Source: Balneolales bacterium (GTDB lineage: Bacteria; Bacteroidota; Rhodothermia; Balneolales; Natronogracilivirgulaceae). Taken from it: a DNA stretch of 14,377 nt. Positions 1 to 6,420 of this stretch are shown here, piece by piece (within the stretch, counting starts at the first letter, position 1; the number at the start of each line of letters is the position of its first letter). The notes below the pieces were generated by a model. That model searched no databases. It was not told where the DNA came from and was given only the letters and a program-made list of their open reading frames with translations. Made by a program: the position numbers and the translations under genes. The stretch is from NCBI GenBank assembly GCA_007133995.1, contig SLLP01000036.1, forward strand, positions 1 to 14,377. The letters run 5' to 3'.

Positions 1-185
1 ATCTGGAACGGGGTCGACGCATTGCTGCAGAAGAGCTTGAAGCAGGTTCCTGTTTCGTCAATGAACTGGTGAAATCCGATCCGCGACTGCCCTTCGGCGG
101 CATCAAGACCAGTGGCTATGGTCGGGAATTGTCATATTTGGGAATTCGTGAATTTACGAATATCAAGACGGTGTATGTGAAATAA
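1..185 (+). CDS. Aldehyde dehydrogenase, C-terminal end (succinate-semialdehyde dehydrogenase-like)
   Basis: Only the last 60 codons are present; the gene starts outside the window and ends at TAA 183-185, with the reading frame beginning at base 3. The translation contains the aldehyde dehydrogenase C-terminal block SDPRLPFGGIKTSGYGRE followed by GIREFTNIKTVYVK. That pairing is typical of NAD(P)-dependent succinate-semialdehyde dehydrogenases and close relatives, which oxidise an aldehyde to the acid in the cytoplasm. The catalytic Cys and Glu lie upstream and cannot be checked, so the substrate is an inference from the tail alone; the superfamily assignment is secure. The following gene on the same strand is a small HTH protein after about 140 bases, with no sign of a shared operon. 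Confidence 0.9.
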   Translation, partial: LERGRRIAAEELEAGSCFVNELVKSDPRLPFGGIKTSGYGRELSYLGIREFTNIKTVYVK

Positions 186-214
186 GGGTTGTTATTCTCC
201 GGTTTTCAGCACAT

Positions 215-258
215 TTCCGGCATAAATGGGTCCAGTACATCAGTATACTTCCGGCATA
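215..258 (+). repeat. Direct repeat of a 10-mer upstream of the HTH gene
   Basis: The word TTCCGGCATA occurs at 215-224 and again at 249-258, 34 bases apart. The first copy lies in a small inverted repeat (CATTT 212-216 paired with AAATG 224-228). The second is followed by the palindrome CATATG. Paired copies just in front of a small DNA-binding protein gene could be an operator for autoregulation, but this is inference only; the copies may equally be chance or decayed sequence. Confidence 0.3.
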
Positions 259-324
259 TGTTCCTTGATTTTCAATACACTTCAGACCTGTCATTCTGAT
301 TTTTTGCAACAACACGGGTACCGT

Positions 325-552
325 ATGCCTGTGATTATTACGTGTTCGGCGAGTCTGTTTATTGGGAACAGGTTACGGATGCAAAGGTTGTATCGGGTTT
401 GGACCCAGAGACAGTTAGCCCAAGTCTGTGGGTTGAATCGGGCATATATTTCTCAAGTAAAATGGGGGAAACGTAATATTTCGATTGAAAACTTGCAAAA
501 AAATGCCGAAGCCCTGGAAGTTCCGCTAGGTGAGCTTTTTCACGAAATGTAG
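325..552 (+). CDS. Small XRE-family helix-turn-helix protein, controller-like
   Basis: This encodes a 75-residue protein made almost entirely of one HTH_3/XRE domain (residues 13-72). A first helix IGNRLRMQRL is followed by the Q-rich second helix TQRQLAQVCG, the recognition helix NRAYISQV, and the tail ISIENLQKNAEALEVPLGELF. Size and pattern resemble orphan XRE repressors and the controller proteins of restriction-modification systems, but no such system is adjacent. The usual acidic-Arg pair after the recognition helix (ERGKRN) reads KWGKRN here, an odd substitution that may mean decay. The open frame extends up to an ATG at 226; I prefer ATG 325 because the extra 33 residues match nothing in the domain. 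No good ribosome-binding site is visible for either start. Confidence 0.6.
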   Translation: MPVIITCSASLFIGNRLRMQRLYRVWTQRQLAQVCGLNRAYISQVKWGKRNISIENLQKNAEALEVPLGELFHEM

Positions 553-600
553 TCTGTGTTTTTCCATGGCGCAAGATCTCCTTTATCAGAAAACGTTGCG

Positions 601-999
601 TTAGAAACTTGAGACCACCAACTCAATATCTGCCTCGAAATATCCCGTTGTCAACTTAGCCAGCTTCTTGTAAATAATGGAGTGCTTGATCATAAGTCCT
701 TTTGTGAAGAACTAGAACAGCTCAAAATGTTTGTTTTCTCCAGGTAGTTTGAGATCAATGATCAGATCTAATCGGCCACCGCGAAGTAACGGTTTTGCTA
801 CACCCGCAAGATTGTTAGTTGCCGTCAGTGTGAATACATTGTAGAAACTCTTAAAGTCGTCCATGCACTCCTGAATGGTAGTTGTAACAGTTCCATCGAG
901 TTCCGTTCTGGGAGCAATGGAATCAATCTCAGAGAAAAATGATGGCTCCGTCCGAAAAATGTCGATTATATTACATACGTTTATAAGTGTGTAATACAT
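601..999 (-). pseudogene. Degenerate AAA+ ATPase (VCP/FtsH-like) remnant, interrupted by a stop
   Basis: Read on the minus strand, this is a broken piece of a classical AAA+ ATPase. From the upstream end it shows a Walker B-like block (EPSFFSEIDSIAPR), a sensor-1 block (TLTATNNL), the arginine-finger block (LLRGGRLD) with LIIDLKLPGENKHFELF, then TAG at 712-714. Past that stop, in the same frame, come TKG and the lid helix LAKLTTGYFEADIE before TAA at 601-603. Homology continuing in frame across the stop argues for a pseudogene rather than a short gene. The Walker B Asp is replaced by Ser, the block is about two residues short, and no Walker A is seen. The upstream end sits against the agmatine deiminase gene, as if cut by a rearrangement. 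Family call is by motif only. Confidence 0.6.
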
Positions 1000-1046
1000 G
1001 ATTGAAAATTTGGCTTTATAACCGCCAAACTGAATTACTAAAGACC

Positions 1047-2276
1047 ATGCCCTATAAATATTTCATGCCACCGGAGTGGGCTCCGCACGAAATGACCCTG
1101 ATGACCTGGCCAGACAACCGTGAAACCTGGCCCGGAGACCGTTTGAACCGTGCGGAACATGTCTATGCCGATATTCTCGAGGCATTGACCCCGCACGAAA
1201 AGGTTCTGGTGATGGTGGCTAATGACGATGCGCAGCAGGCTGCTGCATCAATGATTCAGAACCGAAACATCGACTGGAAGCGGGTCAGGCTGGTACGAAT
1301 GCCAACCAACGATGTCTGGGTGCGTGATTACGGACCCATCACGTTAATTCGGGAGACCATTACGCAGAAGCTGGATCAGGTTAAAAATAGAATGGATAGC
1401 GGTCCGGTTATAGATCCCGGTTCAGGCCACAGTCCACATCATGATCCGGAGTACGTTCCCGGTTCAGGACTCACTCCGGATTCAGGACGCCCTCCGGATT
1501 CAGAACGCACTTCAAATTCAGATACAGGCCTAAAAGAACCGGTCATGTGCAATTGGGGATACAATGCATGGGGTGGGAAGTACCCGCCTTACGATAGCGA
1601 CAATGCAGTTCCTGAAAAACTTGCCGAACTGTTTGATTATCCGCTCGTTGTACCAGGTATGATCCTGGAGGGTGGTTCCATAGATGTCAATGGCAACGGT
1701 TTTCTGCTTACAACCGAATCGGTTCTGCTCAATCCGAACCGCAATCCGGAAATGAGCAGATTTCAAATAGAGAAAAATCTCAGGAAGTACCTTGGCGTTG
1801 AGAACATCATCTGGCTGAAGAACGGATTGAAAGGGGATGATACAGACGGTCACATCGATGATTTGGCCCGTTTTGTTGCACCACGCACCATTATTACATC
1901 GGTCAGTGAGGATCCCGCTGATCCGAATTATGAGATTCTTCGGGAAAACAGGGAAATTCTGACCAATGCAACTGATTGCAAGGGTATGCCATTCAAAATC
2001 TTCGATCTGCCACTGCCGGCAACCCGTATCAATGATACCACCGTGGATGGTTCGGAATATGTACCTGCCAGCTATGCCAATTTTTACATAGCCAACGGAT
2101 GCGTGCTGGTACCGCTTTATGACTATCGGTACGACAGCCAGGTTTTGGCAATTTTCCGGAAATTATTTCCGGATCGTCAAATAAAGGGTATTCCCTGTAA
2201 AGATCTGGTATGGGGACAGGGTTCCATTCACTGCATCACCCAGCAGGTACCGAAGATTGGTATTTCGGGGTCTTAA
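1047..2276 (+). CDS. aguA: Agmatine deiminase (peptidylarginine-deiminase family) with a repeat-built insert
   Basis: Hydrolyses agmatine to N-carbamoylputrescine and ammonia in the cytoplasm, on the route from arginine to putrescine. The 409-residue product shows the family signatures in order: PPEWAPHEMTLMTWP, TNDVWVRDYGP, NWGYNAWGGKYPPYDSDN, ILEGGSIDVNGNG, LKGDDTDGHIDDLARF, PASYANFYIANG, and the terminal GSIHCITQQ with the nucleophile Cys396. ATG 1047 is chosen because family homology begins at once (MPYKYFMPPEWAPHE); an in-frame ATG at 1002 would add 15 unrelated residues. Between VRDYGPITLI and CNWGYNAWGG there is a Gly/Ser/Pro/Asp-rich insert of roughly 50 residues, partly built from hexapeptide repeats, where relatives have only a short linker. 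Catalytic motifs look intact, so an active enzyme is likely. No other polyamine gene is nearby. Confidence 0.92.
   Translation: MPYKYFMPPEWAPHEMTLMTWPDNRETWPGDRLNRAEHVYADILEALTPHEKVLVMVANDDAQQAAASMIQNRNIDWKRVRLVRMPTNDVWVRDYGPITLIRETITQKLDQVKNRMDSGPVIDPGSGHSPHHDPEYVPGSGLTPDSGRPPDSERTSNSDTGLKEPVMCNWGYNAWGGKYPPYDSDNAVPEKLAELFDYPLVVPGMILEGGSIDVNGNGFLLTTESVLLNPNRNPEMSRFQIEKNLRKYLGVENIIWLKNGLKGDDTDGHIDDLARFVAPRTIITSVSEDPADPNYEILRENREILTNATDCKGMPFKIFDLPLPATRINDTTVDGSEYVPASYANFYIANGCVLVPLYDYRYDSQVLAIFRKLFPDRQIKGIPCKDLVWGQGSIHCITQQVPKIGISGS
1462..1533 (+). repeat. 18-bp in-frame tandem repeat inside the agmatine deiminase gene
   Basis: Four degenerate 18-base units begin at 1462, 1480, 1498 and 1516. 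The first two share TTCAGGAC and CTCCGG; the later ones keep ATTCAG and drift. Because the unit is a multiple of three it encodes hexapeptides GSGLTP, DSGRPP, DSERTS and NSDTGL (residues 139-162). The stretch just upstream (about 1418-1461) has similar words but no clean period. Confidence 0.75.
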
Positions 2277-2455
2277 TGTCTTATTCCCGACGGCCATAAG
2301 GTAATAAGCTACCGCGTCAGGAAACCTCACATCGCCAGTTCATATCACAGTGCCAGCGGATCGTTGCCATAAAAAAGCATCCTTGCACAATCAAATTGTA
2401 TCAATTTCGTATTTAATCGTACTGTTGAAAGGCTGTTCAGTCCTGACAATGTCCT

Positions 2456-2535
2456 CACCTGTTATTTTTTCCACTTGTTATTATCTTCACTTGTTGTCTT
2501 GATCTGTGCTTGTTTTCATCTGTTATATAATTTTT
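2456..2535. repeat. Degenerate 16-bp tandem repeat, T-rich
   Basis: Units of 16 bases start at 2456, 2472, 2488, 2504 and 2520. The first two, CACCTGTTATTTTTTC and CACTTGTTATTATCTT, agree at about 12 of 16 bases; later units keep the TTGTT / CTGTT core and decay. The period is not a multiple of three and the array lies outside genes. No function is evident. Confidence 0.55.
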
Positions 2536-2554
2536 GATTCATAAGGTCAGATAG

Positions 2555-2617
2555 AATGTCCATGACGGTTATAATCATGCTTCTGTGAGTCAGGGATCAT
2601 GCCCGGTCATGGACATT
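2555..2617. repeat. Perfect 12-bp inverted repeat upstream of the rhodanese gene
   Basis: AATGTCCATGAC (2555-2566) is the exact reverse complement of GTCATGGACATT (2606-2617), with a 39-base loop. The loop itself contains ATCATGC twice. The right arm ends 37 bases before the rhodanese ATG, so it would lie in the 5' leader or the promoter region. There is no T-run after it, so it does not look like an intrinsic terminator. It could be a regulatory structure, a binding site or the remains of a small repeat element. Confidence 0.6.
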
Positions 2618-2654
2618 TCATTTCACGTTTAACAGACTAAATCCATCGAAAGTC

Positions 2655-3074
2655 ATGCATTCTATAGTTTTCAGGTTTATCCCTGTCATCATCCTGCTAC
2701 TTATTACTTCCTGCAGTTCAAGTGCCCAGGAGGCGCATGTTATCAATATCAGACCGGGGGAGTTGGCTGAATTCCTCGAAAGCAATAATGCGGTTATCAT
2801 TGATGTGCGAACTCCTGGCGAGTGGGATAGAGGGAAAGTAGAATCAGCACTTACAATCAACTTGAGTCACCCCCGATTTGATGCGGCCATAAGTGAGCTG
2901 GACAAGGACAAGACCTATTTGGTTTACTGCAACTCCGGCAACCGCAGCAGCATCGCTTCCCGCCGAATGGCGCAAATGGGATTTGCCAGCATTTTCAACT
3001 ATGATGGGATGCATTATCAGATTCGCCAGGAATATGAGAAGCTGGATCCGCCTGGGAAAGATGTGAACGAGTAG
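2655..3074 (+). CDS. Exported rhodanese-domain lipoprotein
   Basis: The product is a 139-residue single-domain rhodanese with a lipoprotein signal. Residues 4-19 are hydrophobic and end in the lipobox ITSC with Cys20, so the protein should be lipidated and sit in the envelope facing the periplasm. The rhodanese fold follows: VIIDVRTPGEWDRG (residues 47-60), then the active-site loop CNSGNRS with catalytic Cys92. This family moves sulfane sulfur or serves as a thiol/persulfide site; the physiological substrate cannot be read from sequence. The usual GG after the last strand is reduced to NYDGM, a mild deviation. The start is supported by the signal peptide; no clear ribosome-binding site precedes it. 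It is probably a single gene, with long gaps on both sides. Confidence 0.85.
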   Translation: MHSIVFRFIPVIILLLITSCSSSAQEAHVINIRPGELAEFLESNNAVIIDVRTPGEWDRGKVESALTINLSHPRFDAAISELDKDKTYLVYCNSGNRSSIASRRMAQMGFASIFNYDGMHYQIRQEYEKLDPPGKDVNE

Positions 3075-3132
3075 CAGGTTATGATAAATCGCCTGCCCAA
3101 GTAGTCAGAAAATTCGTATTTTAACTTTTCCA

Positions 3133-3228
3133 AGACCAGTGGCAACAGCGCAGACCAATTGCAACACTGCAGACCAGTGGCAATACTGCATTCCAGGAGG
3201 CTGTAGTGCAGCCCGAGGAAAGCATTGC
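3133..3228. repeat. 19-bp tandem minisatellite upstream of gatB
   Basis: Five consecutive units start at 3133, 3152, 3171, 3190 and 3210. The first three are AGACCAGTGGCAACAGCGC, AGACCAATTGCAACACTGC and AGACCAGTGGCAATACTGC; the fourth is 20 bases and diverged, and the fifth keeps AG-CCxG and ATTGC. A partial sixth (AGACCCGGATAG) follows. There are no unique spacers, so it is not a CRISPR array. It lies in the 252-base gap between the rhodanese gene and gatB, probably in or near the gatB leader. Confidence 0.75.
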
Positions 3229-3326
3229 AGACCCGGATAGGCAAAATAACCGGGAAAAGTACTGCTTGCCATGGAAGTTTTGGAAACTGACGAACAGCAA
3301 AAAAAAATCTTACCGTCTACTTTTTT

Positions 3327-4790
3327 ATGAGCGTGGATACGCATTTTGAAACTGTTATAGGACTGGAAGTACACGCACAGCTACTCACCGAATCAAAAGC
3401 TTTTGCTCCGGTATCCAACCGGTTTGGCTCAGCACCCAATACCAATGTCAGCCCGTTGTGCCTGGGCCATCCGGGAACTCTTCCCGTTCCCAACGAAAAC
3501 CTGATTCGCTATGCAGTAAAGCTGGGACTGGCAACCGGATGCCGCATCAGATCAAAATCCATCTTCGCACGAAAAAACTATTTTTATCCCGACATGCCAA
3601 AGGGATATCAGATATCTCAATATGAGACGCCGATTTGTTATCAAGGGCACCTGGATGTTGATCTTGAAGACGGCAGTACAAAACGGATTGGCATCACGCG
3701 GATTCACATGGAGGAGGACGCCGGCAAGTCAATCCACGATCAGGATCCTTACAACTCGCTCATCGACCTGAATCGCGCCGGCACACCGCTACTGGAAATT
3801 GTATCGGAGCCTGATATACGAAGTCCCAAAGAAGCCGGTGCTTACATGCGGAAAATCTGGCAGATTGTTCGCTATCTGGATGTCTGCGATGGGAATATGG
3901 AGGAAGGGAGTCTGAGGTGCGATGCGAATGTCTCCATTCGGCCGGTCGGACAGATAGAGTTCAGCACCCGTACCGAAATCAAGAATCTCAACTCCTTTCG
4001 GAATGTTGAACGTGCGCTTACATACGAAGTTGAGCGCCAGAAAAAGTTGGTGCGATCGGGTGCTAATGTGAGTCAGCAAACGCTGCTTTGGGATCCGAAC
4101 GAGATGAAGACACGCCAGATGCGCTCCAAGGAGGAAGCGCACGACTACCGCTACTTCCCGGAACCCGATATTCCGCCGGTCATGGTTACTGACCAGATGC
4201 TGGAGGAGATCCGACTTGAGATACCGGAGTTACCAGAGGCCCGACGCCGTCGGTATGTCAATGAATATGGGCTGCCGGAGTTTGATGCGGTGGCTCTGAC
4301 AGAGGATCGGCCATTGGCAGATTTCTTCGAGTCGGTGCTCGAACACGACGTGCCCGCAAAGCCTGTCGCCAATCTCATCATCACAGAAATTCGCCGGATC
4401 ATGAATGATCAGGCAATAGATATAACAAAATTTCCGGTGACGCCGGATCGCCTGGCCGGTCTCGTTGCACTCCGGGAAGCGGACAAAATCAGTTCATCCG
4501 CCATGCAGACTTTGCTTGATACCATGGCAGCTGCCGGTCCCGGCGCCGATTTGGACGCTGAAACTCTGGCGCGTGAGAAAAACCTGCTACAGGTTTCAGA
4601 TTCCGGTTTCCTGGAACCCATTGTGGATCAGGTGTTGCGTGACAACCCCGAAGAAGTAAAACGCTATATCACCGGAAAACAAGGTTTGATCGGATTTTTT
4701 ATTGGGCAAATCATGAAACAGTCAAAAGGACAGGCAAATCCAGGCATGGTACGTGAGCTGGTTCAGAGTAAAATCAAAGAATATGAGTGA
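3327..4790 (+). CDS. gatB: Aspartyl/glutamyl-tRNA(Asn/Gln) amidotransferase subunit B
   Basis: This is the GatB subunit of the GatCAB complex, which phosphorylates and amidates misacylated Glu-tRNA(Gln) and/or Asp-tRNA(Asn) in the cytoplasm. The 487-residue product has the normal length and signatures: VIGLEVHAQL near the N-terminus, RKNYFYPDMPKGYQISQYE, EEDAGKS, DLNRAGTPLLEIVSEPD, EIKNLNSFRNVERAL, KEEAHDYRYFPEPD, and the C-terminal helical YqeY-like tail ending GQANPGMVRELVQSKIKEYE. The Cys4 zinc site seen in many GatB proteins is absent (APVSNRFG and SPLCLGHPG replace the Cys pairs). ATG 3327 fits the family start; a run of T rather than a Shine-Dalgarno precedes it. gatA and gatC are not in this window. 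The TGA stop is the first three bases of the 21-bp array. Confidence 0.97.
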   Translation: MSVDTHFETVIGLEVHAQLLTESKAFAPVSNRFGSAPNTNVSPLCLGHPGTLPVPNENLIRYAVKLGLATGCRIRSKSIFARKNYFYPDMPKGYQISQYETPICYQGHLDVDLEDGSTKRIGITRIHMEEDAGKSIHDQDPYNSLIDLNRAGTPLLEIVSEPDIRSPKEAGAYMRKIWQIVRYLDVCDGNMEEGSLRCDANVSIRPVGQIEFSTRTEIKNLNSFRNVERALTYEVERQKKLVRSGANVSQQTLLWDPNEMKTRQMRSKEEAHDYRYFPEPDIPPVMVTDQMLEEIRLEIPELPEARRRRYVNEYGLPEFDAVALTEDRPLADFFESVLEHDVPAKPVANLIITEIRRIMNDQAIDITKFPVTPDRLAGLVALREADKISSSAMQTLLDTMAAAGPGADLDAETLAREKNLLQVSDSGFLEPIVDQVLRDNPEEVKRYITGKQGLIGFFIGQIMKQSKGQANPGMVRELVQSKIKEYE

Positions 4791-4934
4791 CATGTCCAGG
4801 ATCATGCGTGACGAGTCCAGGATCATGAGTGGCATGTCCAGGATCATGAATGACATGTCCAGGAATATGGGTGACGAGTCCAGGATCATGAGTGGCATGT
4901 CCAGGATCATGAATGACATGTCCAGGAATATGGG
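4788..4934. repeat. 21-bp minisatellite with a 63-bp higher-order duplication, beginning at the gatB stop
   Basis: Seven 21-base units of consensus TGACATGTCCAGGATCATG plus two bases start at 4788, 4809, 4830, 4851, 4872, 4893 and 4914. Units 2-4 (4809-4871) and 5-7 (4872-4934) are identical 63-base blocks, which shows a recent duplication. The first unit begins with the gatB TGA. The array is free of stops in one plus frame, continuous with the lipoprotein frame downstream, and in two minus frames. Each GGATCATG...CATGTCC segment can fold as a short hairpin (CATG with CATG, GGA with TCC, one bulge). No spacers are present. Confidence 0.9.
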
Positions 4935-5007
4935 TGGCATTCCGGTTGCAAACGTAACCCCGGCCGATGCGATTCACAGCAAGGCATTAAAACCCAGACC
5001 AGGGTTT

Positions 5008-6420
5008 ATGATAACTCCGAAATGGGTGATGGTGGTCGCTACCTTACTGCTTATTACCGGATGCAGCGGATGCGAGCAAGATGATCAGAATGATCAGGTC
5101 TCACAGCCCAAAAAGCCCGACCAGACCCGCATATACGGTACAATCACAGTTGATGAAGCATTAGATGATTCTGGTGACTACAGTGGCATTGGAGTATTGG
5201 TGCTGGATATTACTGCAGGTCCGGATACACTTTTTCAGTCAGAAACCGACAGAGAAGGACAATTTGACGGTATTGCGACTTTTTTCGATCAGGGAGCATA
5301 CGAACTACAGATACACCGTAACAGCCGTCGTATTGCCGATACGACACTGATACTGGCACATCAGGATACGGTAAAAATTCAGGGCGTTCTGCCCCGTTTT
5401 TCCGGCCATGCCCGCATATCCTCCAGGGAATCGGAAGCTATGCGTACGCTGAACCGCCTGGAGCGACAGTACAACCGCATCCTGAAAATTACTGTTTTAG
5501 GCGGAATAGCACAAGATACCATACCATATGTACTCGACAACTGGAGCAATATCTTTTGGGAAGTGTATAAAAACTGGCCAGAGACAGTGGCAGCCGGCAT
5601 AGCGGCCCGGGAATCACTAAGTATGCTGGAGGAGCGTAATGACGATTTGCTGATGATGCGATTGCGCCAATATGGCGAAAATGAAGACATCCGCCTGTTG
5701 GCATCCAGATTCGGTTTCCTGTCAGAGCTTCGCCAAGGTGGTTTGGATAACGCCATTGACTGGATGGACTCCCTGGAATCACATGCAAGGTCTACCGAAA
5801 CCCGTTTGCAGATTGCAAAAAACCGTATTATTGCACTTTACGACAGCTCCCGGATTGCGGATGCGCGATTACGTGTACAAGACTATGAAGCTCATTTCGG
5901 TGATGATGAAGAGGCAATGCAATGGCTTTCTGCCGTTCGCTTTGATATTGAACATCTATCACCAGGGGAAAAACTGCCCCCATTTCATCTGGAAATATTT
6001 CGTTTGGCCGGTACTGAGGAGACGAATGCGGGAAAACTCACCATGGAAGACGTTTTGGGTTCACCTGCTGTGATTGAAGTGGTATCTCTTTCGGATCGCC
6101 TTTACCAGTCATCTTATCCGCAGCTTCAAACAGTGCACATGCTGTTTCGACAGGAAGGAGTCCGGTTCCTGACCATACCTGTCGAAGAAAATCCAGTTGC
6201 AGTCAGAGCTTTTTATAACGAACGGGGACAGGACTGGCCCGTGGCAAGTGCCGGAGCCTATGCCGAATCAGATCTGGAACAGAGGTGGAATGTGTACGAG
6301 ATGCCGGTTCGTTTCCTGATTGACAGTGATGGACGCATCATTCGAAAATTTCACGGCCACAATATGAATGAACTTTTAATTGAAATAAACAGAATTCTTA
6401 ATAACGGAGAAATATCATGA
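5008..6420 (+). CDS. Lipoprotein with a degenerate thioredoxin (TlpA-like) domain
   Basis: The 470-residue product starts with a lipoprotein signal: MITPKW, a hydrophobic run, then the lipobox ITGC. A beta-rich section follows (about residues 40-130, IYGTITVDEA to DTVKIQGVLP), like the N-terminal domains of Bacteroidota TlpA/DUF4369 proteins. Next are a long helical section and a C-terminal thioredoxin-like domain from about residue 320: PGEKLPPFHLEIF, PAVIEVVSLSDRLYQSSYPQL, EMPVRFLIDSDGRII. The cis-Pro strand is kept, but the CxxC disulfide motif is missing, replaced by a Ser/Tyr-rich segment. A redox enzyme is therefore unlikely; a binding or structural envelope role is inferred. The frame is open back through the 21-bp array to 4753, but the signal peptide argues for ATG 5008. 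Its stop overlaps the tpiA start (ATGA), implying translational coupling. Confidence 0.75.
   Translation: MITPKWVMVVATLLLITGCSGCEQDDQNDQVSQPKKPDQTRIYGTITVDEALDDSGDYSGIGVLVLDITAGPDTLFQSETDREGQFDGIATFFDQGAYELQIHRNSRRIADTTLILAHQDTVKIQGVLPRFSGHARISSRESEAMRTLNRLERQYNRILKITVLGGIAQDTIPYVLDNWSNIFWEVYKNWPETVAAGIAARESLSMLEERNDDLLMMRLRQYGENEDIRLLASRFGFLSELRQGGLDNAIDWMDSLESHARSTETRLQIAKNRIIALYDSSRIADARLRVQDYEAHFGDDEEAMQWLSAVRFDIEHLSPGEKLPPFHLEIFRLAGTEETNAGKLTMEDVLGSPAVIEVVSLSDRLYQSSYPQLQTVHMLFRQEGVRFLTIPVEENPVAVRAFYNERGQDWPVASAGAYAESDLEQRWNVYEMPVRFLIDSDGRIIRKFHGHNMNELLIEINRILNNGEIS

Larger units (their letters stand above)
2277..2654. other. 378-base gap between agmatine deiminase and the rhodanese gene
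   Basis: No convincing gene is seen on either strand. The gap holds a small inverted repeat just after the agmatine deiminase stop (CTTATT 2280-2285 with AATAAG 2303-2308), a T-rich degenerate 16-bp tandem array (about 2456-2535), and a perfect 12-bp inverted repeat (2555-2566 with 2606-2617). TATAAT at 2526-2531 resembles a -10 element, but no well-spaced -35 is visible, so I do not call a promoter. Confidence 0.5.

Noticed and set aside
359..574. 71-codon minus-strand frame downstream of the AAA remnant
   Set aside because: It overlaps the HTH gene antisense and does not continue the AAA+ homology.
186..1046. An intact new defence system
   Set aside because: The ATPase part is broken and lacks Walker A, and there is no effector gene, so only a remnant can be claimed.
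3133..4934. Possible CRISPR arrays at the 19-bp and 21-bp repeats
   Set aside because: Units are directly adjacent with no unique spacers, and no cas gene is in the window.
4722..4977. Two short minus-strand open frames through the 21-bp array (HDPGHATHDPG-like and MILDMPLMILDS-like)
   Set aside because: They exist only because the repeat unit lacks stops in those frames; there is no non-repeat coding signal.
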